Below, one piece after another: positions 26,917 through 35,476 of a stretch of 64,000 nucleotides of DNA. The stretch is from Lentibacillus cibarius (GTDB lineage: Bacteria; Bacillota; Bacilli; Bacillales; Amphibacillaceae): contig NZ_VCIA01000001.1 in the NCBI RefSeq assembly GCF_005887555.1, positions 3,224,001 to 3,288,000 of the forward strand, given 5' to 3'. Made by a program: the position numbers and the translations under genes. Each line of letters begins with the position of its first letter. Within the stretch, counting starts at the first letter, position 1. The notes under the pieces were generated by a model that did no database searches, was not told the origin of the DNA, and was given only the letters and a program-made list of their open reading frames with translations.

Positions 26917-27267
26917 CTATTGTGTTTTGTTTTTGGCCATTTGTTTAAGTTCCGCCAGTATCTTCTCTTTGTATTCATCATCTGTGTCCAAGTGCAACCC
27001 AAGTTCCAATGACTGGCGGAATTGCTTAAGCCATACAATTGTACCTGGTGACTGGAAGAAAGTTGAATTTAGTTCAAAGGTCAATGATATCTTGGCATGT
27101 TCCTGAAGATTGACGACACTCGGGCAATAAATCTTGGCACCGTGATTACTTACATCAAGTATTTGGACATTCGTTGTCACGGTGTCGTCTGTTTCGGTTT
27201 TTGTCAGCTTCCCGTCAACGGGTTCGCTAAACGTGTAACGATAAGGTTCATTTCGTTTAAAATACAT
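26917..27267 (-). CDS. PilZ domain protein
   Basis: 116 residues, ATG at 27267 after AGGGGGAT. N-terminal KRNEPYRYTF supplies arginines like the PilZ RxxxR motif (spacing here is one longer), and DVSNHGAKIYC provides D/NxSxxG near residue 38. PilZ domains bind c-di-GMP or act as protein adaptors. The odd arginine spacing makes binding uncertain. A full GGDEF-EAL enzyme is 3.5 kb away. Confidence 0.78.
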   Translation of the reverse strand: MYFKRNEPYRYTFSEPVDGKLTKTETDDTVTTNVQILDVSNHGAKIYCPSVVNLQEHAKISLTFELNSTFFQSPGTIVWLKQFRQSLELGLHLDTDDEYKEKILAELKQMAKNKTQ

Positions 27268-27349
27268 ATTAATCCCCCTCGTATATTATGTTTAGGCCCT
27301 ATCATTTGAGCCCATATTTTCTTACTTTTCCTGCTGGATATAGTCAAAA

Positions 27350-27640
27350 GTCTTGGACGTCCCGTGATGTTCCTAGATAATGGTCTTAGGATCATTTGGG
27401 ACAATTCTTTTCCCCCTTGTGGCTAGACCACACGTAAAGACTGTTTCCCAGTGTGCGTTCGGACCTTCCTACTCGCAGGCTGTGCACCCTGAATCTCGAA
27501 CCTGGGTGTTAGTAGCCCCAGGGCGGCTTTCGAATCAGGGTTAGTACTTATACACGAGGTTGCTGATCGGCGTTCACACTAGGGATATCTCAGGGCGTCC
27601 AAGAAATAGTACCAATGATTCTAAATCGAAAGGAGGAGAA
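27350..27640 (+). ncRNA. Candidate bridge RNA of the IS110 element
   Basis: The leader can fold strongly. CCCTGAATCTCGAA (27487-27500) pairs imperfectly with TTCGAATCAGGG (to 27540), and inside it CCTGGG pairs with CCCAGG. TCTTGGACGTCCC near 27351 pairs with GGGCGTCCAAGA near 27593, enclosing the region; TTAGGATCATTTGG near 27390 can pair with CCAATGATTCTAA near 27611. IS110-group elements express a bridge RNA with target- and donor-binding loops from this position. The loops themselves are not identified here. Confidence 0.5.
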
Positions 27641-27646
27641 CCCCCC

Positions 27647-28876
27647 ATGAAATTATTTGCTGGATTAGATGTTAGTTCTTTTGATATCAAGATTTGTTTG
27701 CTGGATGGTGAAGGAGAAAAGGTTAAATCCTTCACGGTTTCCAATGACCTTCCTGGTGCTAGTGAGCTTCGGGATACTGTTTTGGAATATTTGCGTGATC
27801 AGGCTGTTGATACGCTCAAATTCGGGCTTGAATCCACGTCCGTTTATAGTTTTCATCCATCCATGTTTCTTCATCATGATGAGGCACTCAAAGCACTTGG
27901 CGCAGAGGTATTTGTCATGAATCCAAAACAGATTGCGAACTTTAAAAAGAGTTATAGCGACATGGACAAAACCGATGAAATTGATGCGTTCGTCATCGCC
28001 GATTATCTGCGTTTTGGCCGATTGCCAATGTCTGTTGTCAAAGAGAGCCAATATGTTGCGCTCCAACAGCTTACACGCTCCAGGTATCAGCTAGTTCATC
28101 AGGTTACCAAGGAAAAGCAGCACTTCCTTCAACACTTGAGTTTTAAATGCAATACCTTCAAAGAGGAAGTCGATTCTTCCGTTTTTGGGAATGCCATGAT
28201 GGAACTGTTTTTCGAGAAGTTCAGTCTGGATGAACTTGCGCAAATGCCGGTTGAAGATCTAGCTGATTTTCTACAAGAAAAGGGCAGAAATCGCTTTGGT
28301 GACCCGGAATGTGTTGCGAAATCCATTCAGAAAGCCGTTCGTTCTTCTTACCGTCTGGACAAGGTTGTGGAAGACTCTATCGATGTTATTCTTGGTACAA
28401 CTATCGAAGTCATTCGCACACTCCAAAAACAGATAAAGGAAATTGATAAAGCAATCGAGCGTATCATGGCTGGACTGCCACAAACGCTTGTCACTATCCC
28501 AGGCATCGGGCCCGTGTTTACTGCGGGAATCATCGCCGAAATCGGCCAAATTGAGCGATTTGATGATGAAACTAAGATAGCCAAATATGCAGGCCTTTAT
28601 TGGCGAAAGCACCAATCAGGCCGCTTCACAGCTGACGACACTTCACTTACGCGTAACGGGAATCAGTACCTCAGATATTACCTGGTTGAAGCCGCCAACT
28701 CGGTAAGACGGCACGTTCCTGAGTATCAAGCATATTACGCGAAAAAATACAGTGAAGTACCTAAGCATCAACACAAAAGAGCACTCGTCTTAACCGCAAG
28801 AAAATTAGTGCGTTTGGTGGATGTGCTACTACGCAATCACCAAATCTACACGCCAAAAAGGAGCGTGAATGCATGA
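27647..28876 (+). CDS. IS110-family transposase
   Basis: 409 residues from the ATG at 27647 with AAAGGAGGAG upstream; an open frame reaching back to 27560 lies in the noncoding leader. N-terminal RuvC-like DEDD domain: GLDVSSFDIKICLLD near residue 6, a GLESTS strand near 62, and DKTDEIDAFVIADYLRFG near 105-122. The C-terminal Tnp2 domain has TIPGIGPVFTAGIIAEIG near 285 and the late KYAGLYWRKHQSGRF with a conserved serine region. It catalyses recombination, probably RNA-guided. Appears intact. Confidence 0.94.
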   Translation: MKLFAGLDVSSFDIKICLLDGEGEKVKSFTVSNDLPGASELRDTVLEYLRDQAVDTLKFGLESTSVYSFHPSMFLHHDEALKALGAEVFVMNPKQIANFKKSYSDMDKTDEIDAFVIADYLRFGRLPMSVVKESQYVALQQLTRSRYQLVHQVTKEKQHFLQHLSFKCNTFKEEVDSSVFGNAMMELFFEKFSLDELAQMPVEDLADFLQEKGRNRFGDPECVAKSIQKAVRSSYRLDKVVEDSIDVILGTTIEVIRTLQKQIKEIDKAIERIMAGLPQTLVTIPGIGPVFTAGIIAEIGQIERFDDETKIAKYAGLYWRKHQSGRFTADDTSLTRNGNQYLRYYLVEAANSVRRHVPEYQAYYAKKYSEVPKHQHKRALVLTARKLVRLVDVLLRNHQIYTPKRSVNA

Positions 28877-29101
28877 AGCACAAATAGCTTCTAAATCCTT
28901 TTACTGATTACCAGTAATTTCCATTTATTTACTGGTCTAGTTTCCTGATGCCTTTTTTCGCAAAATTGAACCTTGACAATCGAATATTTAGTTATTTTCC
29001 TCTTGACATATCACCGCAGGTCTTTATCATAGAAACTTGTCACGTTTTGTTGAGATATGCTACAGTCGGGTTAATTAAAAAGGAGGTACAAAGTAATTAC
29101 A

Positions 29102-29287
29102 ATGTATGCTACAGACAACCTTTTGCAACATATCGAATATTTAAGGAATAAAATGATGGTCGTTGCCACGGAAAAAGGTTTTACCAGTGACGAAGCAATT
29201 TTATTAAGCCAAGAACTGGACAAGCTGTTAAATATCTATACGTCGGTGAAAGAGCAAAATACGGTTGAACAAATCGACCAGTATTGA
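29102..29287 (+). CDS. Spo0E-family aspartyl-phosphate phosphatase
   Basis: 61 residues, ATG at 29102, AAAGGAGG upstream. The family core SQELDKLLN (near 39-47) is present in a short two-helix protein. Spo0E-like proteins dephosphorylate Spo0A~P and delay sporulation. The gene begins just to the right of the IS110 element, so part of its promoter region may come from or have been separated by the insertion. Confidence 0.85.
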   Translation: MYATDNLLQHIEYLRNKMMVVATEKGFTSDEAILLSQELDKLLNIYTSVKEQNTVEQIDQY

Positions 29288-29296
29288 TAATGCTTG

Positions 29297-29536
29297 TCAA
29301 CTCACTTTGTTTTGTATAAATGCCTCAAGACGATTAAGTTCTTCCTCAATCATATGCATATATATACATGTGAAAGTCGCATATATCCTTCCCCGACAGA
29401 AGAAAAGGAAATGCCTGGTACTAACGCTACTTTTTCTTTATTGCTGTTCGCAGTTCAATCAGGATACCATATTGAAAAACTTTCGTATCCCGGAAATCTC
29501 AATTCTTTCGACTGTTTTATTGATTTGCGGCTGCAT
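29297..29536 (-). pseudogene. Aminotransferase A (PatA-like) remnant with large internal deletion
   Basis: On the minus strand a start at 29536 behind GGAGG gives MQPQINKTVERIEISGIRKF and on to VS, the N-terminus of PatA-like PLP aminotransferases, then stops. Shortly after, another frame reads KVALVPGISFSSVGEGYMRL, the typical C-terminal strand, and a third frame EEELNRLEAFIQNK to the TGA at 29297. So about 25 N-terminal and 45 C-terminal residues remain of some 390; roughly 310 are gone, including the PLP lysine. In B. subtilis patA lies next to cheV-ykyB, and ykyB lies 3 kb away here. Confidence 0.72.
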
Positions 29537-29642
29537 AAAAGGAACCTCCATAGAAATGTTATAAAATGTTCAAACAATTTTGATTAAAAGAGTAAAAAAT
29601 AGGTTATACTATAAATGAATACTAATAAAGGAGTGCATCAAC

Positions 29643-29801
29643 ATGCGTTCAAAATATCAGAATTTTGAAGATTTAGTGAAACAAAATAAACAGGAACTAC
29701 TGGATGACGATAAAAAAGTACAGCAACTTGAGTATCGTCTCGACGAAAAGGTAATCAGTCAAAGCACTGATAATATGGAGCAGAATTCATTACAACAATG
29801 A
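29643..29801 (+). CDS. FbpB-family small protein
   Basis: 52 residues, ATG at 29643 after AAAGGAG. The N-terminal half, YQNFEDLVKQNKQELLDD then EYRLDEK, matches the FbpB pattern (FEDL..KNKEELL...I..RLE). FbpB works with the Fur-controlled small RNA FsrA to reduce expression of iron-rich proteins in B. subtilis. This copy is less basic and has a longer Ser/Gln/Asn tail. A TATACT/TATAAA -10 lies near 29605-29612; I see no clear Fur box. Confidence 0.65.
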   Translation: MRSKYQNFEDLVKQNKQELLDDDKKVQQLEYRLDEKVISQSTDNMEQNSLQQ

Positions 29802-29840
29802 TAACATAAAATTACTGACACAAACCATTTCAGAATCAAT

Positions 29841-29882
29841 AGAAAAGCGGGAGGCATATGATATGTGCCTCCCGCTTTTCTA
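29841..29882. terminator. Bidirectional terminator
   Basis: AGAAAAGCGGGAGGCA pairs with TGCCTCCCGCTTTTCT. Confidence 0.9.
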
Positions 29883-29958
29883 TATAAGAACAGGCGAGTC
29901 ACCTGTGTCGAGCTGACCCTGAAACCTGTTTGAAACGTAAATATTAGTATTCGCCTTC

Positions 29959-30669
29959 TTACCCGTTTACGCGGGCTAAATTTTTAAACAATACGTGATT
30001 TTCCAAGTGAATATGCTGGAATGTATCTGCTTCCAATTCTGCCAGGCGAGCATATGTGATGCGGTAGGAGTTACAAGCATCTGCCGGTGGTTCAAATCCG
30101 TTTGTAATTTCCCGCATCCGTTTTAAAATGTTTCCTGCTGCATCATGCTCATCTTCCAGTCCGCCATTGGCTTCATGAATGCGCTGCAATAGTTCATCAT
30201 TCGGATTTTCTTCATATTGTTTGATCAGTGGAAAGACTTCTTCTTCCTCTTTTACCGTATGTTCTTCCATGTCCACTTTGAAATCGTTATACAGACGATG
30301 CAATTCTTTTAAATGCGGATGATTTTTGCCGTGCACCCGAAAGATCTTTGAAACAAATTTTCCTAATGCTGGCAGTTCCTCATTTAAATAGGCATGGTGT
30401 GTGTGGACAATGTGATCGATAATCTCACTCGCAGGTACACGATCCCAGTCAACGGTTTCATGCTCTTCTTTCTGCCAAGCTCTATATGCATCGTTTAGGG
30501 CTCCCATAACAGCATTCTCATCCAGGTTCCGTTCTTTACAAACATCCCCCAATGGTCGGTCACCGCCACAACAAAAATCAATCCGGTGCCGTTTGAACAA
30601 ATCACTAGCCTTAGGGAATACTTTCACAATTTCTGCTGGTTTATGGTCAATTGTAAATTCAGTCATCAT
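29959..30669 (-). CDS. ric: Iron-sulfur cluster repair di-iron protein (RIC, ScdA/YtfE)
   Basis: 236 residues from the ATG at 30669 (TAGGAGGG upstream). N-terminal ScdA_N domain with FPKASDLFKRHRIDFCCGGD (the CCGG pair near 30), then a hemerythrin-like four-helix domain supplying His and Glu ligands: IVHTHHAYL near 86, EEHTVKEEEEVFP near 130, EDEHDAAG near 170 and HIHLENHVLF near 222. It repairs nitrosylated or oxidised Fe-S clusters and removes nitric oxide. Often under NsrR or Fnr/Res control; no site was identified here. Confidence 0.93.
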   Translation of the reverse strand: MMTEFTIDHKPAEIVKVFPKASDLFKRHRIDFCCGGDRPLGDVCKERNLDENAVMGALNDAYRAWQKEEHETVDWDRVPASEIIDHIVHTHHAYLNEELPALGKFVSKIFRVHGKNHPHLKELHRLYNDFKVDMEEHTVKEEEEVFPLIKQYEENPNDELLQRIHEANGGLEDEHDAAGNILKRMREITNGFEPPADACNSYRITYARLAELEADTFQHIHLENHVLFKNLARVNG

Positions 30670-30700
30670 TAAAACCCTCCTAATCATTGAGTTAATTCAA

Positions 30701-31636
30701 TCATAAATGGTTTTTTACACGTGTGTCGTGATGGACATCACTTAATGCAATCTTTTTCGGGGTGTTCTCCGGAAAAACTTGAATGAAAATGACGGCACCA
30801 ATGATGCAAGCCATCCCGGTCATCTGGACGATAGTAAACGGCTCTTGAAACAGGAATATGCCAATCAATGCTGCGACTACCGGTTCAACTGTTGTCAGGA
30901 TGGAGGCAAATGATGCTTCGGTAAGATTAAGCCCGTATGTATAAATGATATAAGCAAAGGCTGTAGGCAGAAATCCTAATCCAACTGCATAAAACAGGAC
31001 AAGCGGATCCATCAGCAAATGCATTTTTTCCTCATATGGGAAAAATGGCAGTAGAAATAATGCAGCGACGACAAATGTGAATAGTGTGACGGAAAGACTG
31101 GTATATTTCTTCAAGGCGAATTTGCTGAAAATACTATATAACGCATACCCAAAACCTGAACCAAGTCCGAAAAGCACACTGCTGAGCTCGAACGTGCTAA
31201 GATTAAGCGGCACCAAGCCGACGACCAGTGCAACACCAGCAAGTGTAACGATAAGCGCTACGATTTTCGGCTTTGTCAGTGATTCCTTAAACAGCAGAAA
31301 TGACAATATGGTAACAAAAGCAGGACCTGTATAAAGCAACGCGGTCGCTGTCGGTATAGTTGACATATCGATAGCTGTAAATAGGCAGAAGTTAAAGAAA
31401 ACAATGCTGAAGATGCCTGTTCCGATAAAAAAGCCAATATCACGAAAAGAAGTGAGTTTCAGTTTTTTCGGTGCCGTCATGGCTAAGTAAATGATTAAAA
31501 GAAAAGCAGCCGAAGATACACGTAATGTCACTACTTCCATCGGCGTAAAACCATAGGAATATAGGTTTTTCACATACCAGCCAATGGTCCCCCATAATGA
31601 GGCGCCCAAAAGAATATAGATGAATGCTTTATTCAA
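30701..31636 (-). CDS. EamA/DMT-family membrane transporter
   Basis: 311 residues taking the TTG at 31636, which is 9 bases after AAAAGGGGG; GTG 31642 and ATG 31657 are alternatives. Ten membrane helices in two EamA repeats: first starting NKAFIYILLGASLWG, second with LFGLGSGFGYALYSIFSKFA near 160. TEASFASILTTVEPVVAALIG near 255 is the typical late motif. Such proteins export amino acids or metabolites; substrate unknown. Same strand as ric, 31 bases upstream of it, so possibly co-transcribed. Confidence 0.88.
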   Translation of the reverse strand: MNKAFIYILLGASLWGTIGWYVKNLYSYGFTPMEVVTLRVSSAAFLLIIYLAMTAPKKLKLTSFRDIGFFIGTGIFSIVFFNFCLFTAIDMSTIPTATALLYTGPAFVTILSFLLFKESLTKPKIVALIVTLAGVALVVGLVPLNLSTFELSSVLFGLGSGFGYALYSIFSKFALKKYTSLSVTLFTFVVAALFLLPFFPYEEKMHLLMDPLVLFYAVGLGFLPTAFAYIIYTYGLNLTEASFASILTTVEPVVAALIGIFLFQEPFTIVQMTGMACIIGAVIFIQVFPENTPKKIALSDVHHDTRVKNHL

Positions 31637-31747
31637 TGCCACAATCCCCCTTTTCATCTTACTGTTATTATAGCAGGCTTAATCAAGTATATTGCAGAAC
31701 TAATTCGTTCATATTGGTAATAAGTGACTGGAAAGGGGTTGAGCTTA

Positions 31748-32062
31748 TTGCCAGAACTAATTACTTTCTGGAGGGAAATCGACGCTGCTTATATGTATAT
31801 AACCCTCGTAATTATAGTAGTTTATTTGCTTATTCGTCCTGTCGTCAATTGGGTTGTTTTAACAAGAACAACTAAATTATTGAATTACATCGTTAGCAGC
31901 CTGCTCATTCTCGTATTATTTCTATCCGGGATTGTGCTGACAACTATTTTTGATAGGGTGCTTCTGGCGACGGTCATGCATTGCCTTGCTTTGTTTGGTT
32001 TCTTTCTGACTGTTATTCACATTGGTCAGCAATTCTTCCGGAAAAAAAGGAAGCGCGTCTGA
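31748..32062 (+). CDS. Small four-helix membrane protein, unknown
   Basis: 104 residues from TTG 31748, 9 bases after AAGGGG; a GTG at 31724 overlaps that site. Three to four hydrophobic segments and a basic tail FRKKRKRV. It diverges from the EamA gene and converges with ykyB. No family recognised. Confidence 0.6.
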   Translation: MPELITFWREIDAAYMYITLVIIVVYLLIRPVVNWVVLTRTTKLLNYIVSSLLILVLFLSGIVLTTIFDRVLLATVMHCLALFGFFLTVIHIGQQFFRKKRKRV

Positions 32063-32083
32063 AACGTTCAGGCGCGCTTGCGG

Positions 32084-32590
32084 TTAGAAACGTGTTCGGG
32101 AACTCCGTCGTGTTTTACTGGGTGGCCAATCAATTCTTCCAAGCGATGATGGGGTGAAACAAGCAGATTTATAGTTTTTTGATCTAGCATTTTTTCCCAT
32201 TACACTGTGCTGTTTTGGCGGTTTCCAGTCAATATGACGATAGATGATTTTTTTCGCTTGTGATAGTGACATTCTTGCTGGGGGGTTCCGGTAGTGTTTG
32301 TCCAACTCACCCAAATGCTTCAGTTCTTTAAAATCTTCCTTTGTCGGAGGGATATGAAAGAAATAATCCCCAACCTTCACCAGAAGTGTCGAGTGCTGAT
32401 TGCTGAATTTAGGGTGGTTTGAGAAGTGCAGGCCTATTTTCTCGGCACGTTTCTCTTTCAAAAGCAAGTTAATGGATTCTTTTTTGATATAATAAAGATG
32501 CTTGGGTTCTGGAGCTGTCTTGGCGTGGCGATTGATTGTGAACAATGCCCGGGCAAGTTCATTAAGCGGAATGTGCGTTTTCTGATTCAT
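32084..32590 (-). CDS. ykyB: YkyB family protein
   Basis: 168 residues, ATG after AAGGAGG. Starts NQKTHIPLNELARALFTINRHAKTAPEPK in the manner of YkyB; contains LLVKVGDYFFHIPPTKEDF and is basic at the C-terminus. Cytoplasmic, function unknown. Position before ykuE agrees with B. subtilis, where ykyB is followed by ykuC, ykuD and ykuE; the last two of the intervening genes are not here. Confidence 0.85.
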   Translation of the reverse strand: MNQKTHIPLNELARALFTINRHAKTAPEPKHLYYIKKESINLLLKEKRAEKIGLHFSNHPKFSNQHSTLLVKVGDYFFHIPPTKEDFKELKHLGELDKHYRNPPARMSLSQAKKIIYRHIDWKPPKQHSVMGKNARSKNYKSACFTPSSLGRIDWPPSKTRRSSRTRF

Positions 32591-32762
32591 TTGTGTTTAC
32601 CTCCTTTCCATCTACTAAGATTTACCTACACTTACTATTAGCCTACCGCATAGCTTGTCTTATTTCAATATACAAACACTGTCTAAGCAGAATAATTTTC
32701 TTTTCAACAATGAAAACGTCCAACTAAGCTCTGGGAGGGGAGAATGTATCTGGTGCCACCTG

Positions 32763-33611
32763 TCAGGATTTTAATTGAAACAGATGAATCTCAGGTTTGC
32801 ATAGAAAACGGTATGGCAAGCGCGTGGTGCCGATTCCACGGTTCACATACAACGTCAAATTGCTTGTTTCGAATGTATGTTCACCCTGCACATACTTTTG
32901 TGCATAAAGTGGTGTATACAAGTGACCGACGAATGGCAGCCGGACTTGTCCACCGTGACTATGTCCAGAAAGCTGTACATCCACTGGGAATTGGACAGTT
33001 TCATCAGCATAATCCGGTTCATGTGCAAGCAGGATGGTGAAGGTGTCAGGGTCTGCATTAGTCAAGGCCTTTTCTAGGTCGGGTGAGCCAAGCATGACAT
33101 CGTCAATACCTGCTACTACAAACTGCCGGTTATTGCGTTCAATGGTGGTATGTGTGTTTTTTAGCAGGTGGAAATCCGCTTTGTCCATCACCTTTTTTAC
33201 AATGTCCGTACCATAGCCTCCGTGATCGTGATTACCATATATCCAGTATTTTCCGTTATTGGCTTGAAGCTTTTTCAGCAGCTGGGTTAGTTCGCCGCTC
33301 CAGTGATAGGTATCCGGCTTATCGACAAGATCCCCGGTGAATACAATTAAATCGGGCTTTAAGCTATTGATTTCATCTACTAATTCCGAAAATTGTTTGA
33401 GCGAATAATGAAACCCTATGTGCGTATCTGAAAATTGGACGATGGTAAAGTCATCAAAGGCGGCGGAAAGTTTAGTTGATGATAGTTCCTGCTGATGGAT
33501 GGAAAGCATTCGAGGCTCAACATCACGTGCATAATAATAGCCTCCACCGCCTAACCCGACAAGCGCAGTCAAACTCCCAATTGTTCGTTTTAAAAATGTG
33601 CGTCTGTTCAT
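32763..33611 (-). CDS. ykuE: Tat-exported metallophosphoesterase YkuE-like
   Basis: 282 residues, ATG at 33611 after AAAGAGGC. NRRTFLKRTIG is a twin-arginine signal, followed by a hydrophobic stretch. Calcineurin-type metal motifs: QFSDTHIGF near 60 (DxH), FTGDLVD near 90 (GDxxD), YGNHDHG near 125 (GNHD), LLAHEPD near 192 and SGHSHGGQVRLP near 212 (GHxH). YkuE of B. subtilis is a Tat substrate of the wall. An ISLre2 element has inserted 91 bases upstream of the start and may have altered its promoter. Confidence 0.92.
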   Translation of the reverse strand: MNRRTFLKRTIGSLTALVGLGGGGYYYARDVEPRMLSIHQQELSSTKLSAAFDDFTIVQFSDTHIGFHYSLKQFSELVDEINSLKPDLIVFTGDLVDKPDTYHWSGELTQLLKKLQANNGKYWIYGNHDHGGYGTDIVKKVMDKADFHLLKNTHTTIERNNRQFVVAGIDDVMLGSPDLEKALTNADPDTFTILLAHEPDYADETVQFPVDVQLSGHSHGGQVRLPFVGHLYTPLYAQKYVQGEHTFETSNLTLYVNRGIGTTRLPYRFLCKPEIHLFQLKS

Positions 33612-33692
33612 CTATATCTGCCTCTTTAAGGGAACATTTTGCTGTTAGCTAATATAATCATAACCTATTTTGCATATACAGGAAATATGCCG

Positions 33693-33701
33693 CGGTGAAA
33701 A
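33693..33701. repeat. Left target-site duplication of the ISLre2 element
   Basis: CGGTGAAAA, repeated exactly at 35382-35390 on the other side of the element. Confidence 0.85.
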
Positions 33702-33798
33702 GTATGTGTCAATCTTTTCTCGATGTGGTTGTCACACCAATATATTTGGCACTCTATTTTTGTACACGTTTTCCGGCTACCGCGCTGTCGCTTGGTGG

Positions 33799-33851
33799 CC
33801 TGCATGTTTTCGTCACGTTCCAAAACCCGGAACCTGACAAAAACATGCAGG
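33799..33851. terminator. Long hairpin at the 3' end of the ISLre2 transposase gene
   Basis: CCTGCATGTTTTCGTCACGTTCC pairs with GGAACCTGACAAAAACATGCAGG, 21 of 23 pairs. Sits 3 bases past the transposase stop and probably ends its transcript or blocks outside transcription. Confidence 0.75.
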
Positions 33852-33854
33852 GTA

Positions 33855-35264
33855 TTACCTAAAACTCTTCATCAAGTTTCCTATCGCTGATGAATGGGCT
33901 GTATATAAACTGATGGAACCTTCTTTTGCGCCAATCGATGGGCGTGTTGGCTGATTCAAATACTCCGTCATGCGAACGGTCTTTTCAACGTCTCGCTGCT
34001 TGCGTGCGCTTCGTTTTTGGGATGTGAGATAAACATCCCGCAACGTGTTATTGAGGATACCCTGTTTTACTTTCACCATAGCTTCACTGCCTTCTACGCT
34101 CCAATGCATCCCCCGTCTTTTCATCCGGAAAGAAACGCGACGCTGATTGGATTCCATAGCCCCTAAGCCTCGTGCGTCTTCTGGCGGGTCTTCCACTTTC
34201 TCACGCCAGTCAAAAATACGATCCCAATTGTGCTGAATGTAAGTTCGAAAACCGTTTACCTTTTCTACCTGTTTTGCGTTTTCCAGGGTACTTTCGTATG
34301 TATCCAGCCAAAGTATGAACTGTTGCCAATCGTGTTGTTTTAACGCTTTTCTTATCCCGTCCTTAAATTCACTCTTTTCACCGCCTAATGCCCGATTTAA
34401 CGCCTGAGCTACATGGTAAGCGTCAAGTTGATTCAACACGGGATAACGGGACTGGGAAAAGGCTTCCTGGAACCGTTCAGCTGTGTAGCCCTGCCCGCCA
34501 TCACTATTTGTCACAACCTGCGTATTCTCCAGCGAATAACCATGGGCCGCATATGACTGCACCTCTTTCCAAAAGTCATCAGTCGGCTTCGTTGTCATGA
34601 TTACGTGTTGATTGCTGAGTGAGACCCGTTTGCCATTTTTGACCCAGCCTTCATGCATAATCGCATGCCGGACCTCATGGCTTTTCTTTTTCTTTGTAGA
34701 ACGGACAAAAACGCCATCTGCCTCTGTATATAAATAGTCAACTTCTTTTCCCTCCGGAAGGGACGCTGCTTCCTCCAGTTCAGCCGCCAGTTCCACATCA
34801 GCCTGGGACTGCGCATCTCCAACACGCTTCACGATACTCCCGACTGTTTGATGACTCATCGTTACGGGGGTCCATTCCTTCAAAGTTTGGACTGATGCAC
34901 GATACGTGCTCTCACTAGCCAATTCAGCCACTTTTACCTCCGTCAGGGGACTGTATCGTTGACTTTTCCGAAGACCAGCCCACTCATCAAAGGGATAGTG
35001 AGAATCACCTTTCAGGTCATGCATTAATGTATGCCGAAAACGAACTGCCCCAAACGTGAATTGAACCGTTTTCCAATCTTCACGCTCGACAGTCCAGCCC
35101 AACTTCTGTTTCTCAGCTTTAATCACCTTATTAATCTGTGTGAACACTTCCCCCATCTGGGAAGCAAACACCTCATACATATAGAGTCGAATGCTTTCTT
35201 CCAAATCAACTAAGTTGTTTGTTTCCTTTATTAATGCGTATAATCTTGATATAATAGTTTCCAT
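33855..35264 (-). CDS. ISLre2-family (UPF0236) transposase
   Basis: 469 residues, full length. N-terminal helical part (METIISRLYALIKETNNL), the TFGAVRFRH and YSPLTEVKVAELASESTYR blocks, YTEADGVFV near 190, TNSDGGQGYTAERF near 255, QLDAYHVAQALNRALGG near 280 and GAMESNQRRVSFRMKRRGMHWS near 380. These agree with the UPF0236/ISLre2 family; the D (EADG, SDGG) and E (MESN) residues are probable catalytic ones. No lesion seen, so the element may still be active. Confidence 0.93.
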   Translation of the reverse strand: METIISRLYALIKETNNLVDLEESIRLYMYEVFASQMGEVFTQINKVIKAEKQKLGWTVEREDWKTVQFTFGAVRFRHTLMHDLKGDSHYPFDEWAGLRKSQRYSPLTEVKVAELASESTYRASVQTLKEWTPVTMSHQTVGSIVKRVGDAQSQADVELAAELEEAASLPEGKEVDYLYTEADGVFVRSTKKKKSHEVRHAIMHEGWVKNGKRVSLSNQHVIMTTKPTDDFWKEVQSYAAHGYSLENTQVVTNSDGGQGYTAERFQEAFSQSRYPVLNQLDAYHVAQALNRALGGEKSEFKDGIRKALKQHDWQQFILWLDTYESTLENAKQVEKVNGFRTYIQHNWDRIFDWREKVEDPPEDARGLGAMESNQRRVSFRMKRRGMHWSVEGSEAMVKVKQGILNNTLRDVYLTSQKRSARKQRDVEKTVRMTEYLNQPTRPSIGAKEGSISLYTAHSSAIGNLMKSFR

Positions 35265-35335
35265 GAGAAGGCCTCTTTCGAAATGTATTTGCCCGTCAAA
35301 GCATACATTTATGATAGAGTGCCTTCTCTTTTTTG
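35265..35335. other. Hairpin in the 5' leader of the ISLre2 transposase
   Basis: GAGAAGGC at 35265 pairs with GCCTTCTC at 35321, with an inner AAATGTAT/ATACATTT stem. Followed by TTTTTT on the plus strand. Could stop read-through into the transposase gene or hide its ribosome site in outside transcripts. Confidence 0.6.
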
Positions 35336-35381
35336 ACTAGAAAATTGCCTCAGGTGGCCCCGAGAATTATTTTACACATAT

Positions 35382-35390
35382 CGGTGAAAA
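35382..35390. repeat. Right target-site duplication of the ISLre2 element
   Basis: CGGTGAAAA, identical to 33693-33701. Confidence 0.85.
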
Positions 35391-35476
35391 ATAGTTGTTT
35401 GTTAATAAATAAGTTATGAGGACATACGAAGACACCAGCAGTTGTTACTGGTGCTATAGTGTCCATATTCATTTTG

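Larger units (their letters stand above)
27345..28930 (+). mobile_element. IS110-family insertion sequence (ends approximate)
   Basis: Contains a full transposase gene (27647-28876) preceded by about 300 bases of structured noncoding DNA and followed by a short tail. IS110 elements lack terminal inverted repeats and usually do not duplicate the target, so ends cannot be placed from one copy. A long leader and a short 3' tail are typical of the IS110 subgroup rather than IS1111. Confidence 0.75.
33702..35381 (-). mobile_element. ISLre2-family insertion sequence, complete
   Basis: 1680 bp. The ends are imperfect inverted repeats: GTATGTGTCAATCTTTTCTC at 33702 against ATATGTGTAAAATAATTCTC read from 35381, 15 of 21 positions matching including TATGTGT and TTCTCG. 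A 9-bp direct repeat CGGTGAAAA flanks it. One transposase gene fills the element on the minus strand, with a hairpin at each end of it. It sits between ykuE and the hemolysin III gene, in what was intergenic DNA. Confidence 0.9.

Noticed and set aside
29265..29587. Two plus-strand frames of 97-99 codons after spo0E
   Set aside because: The minus strand reads as a PatA remnant; the plus frames match nothing and start inside or next to spo0E.
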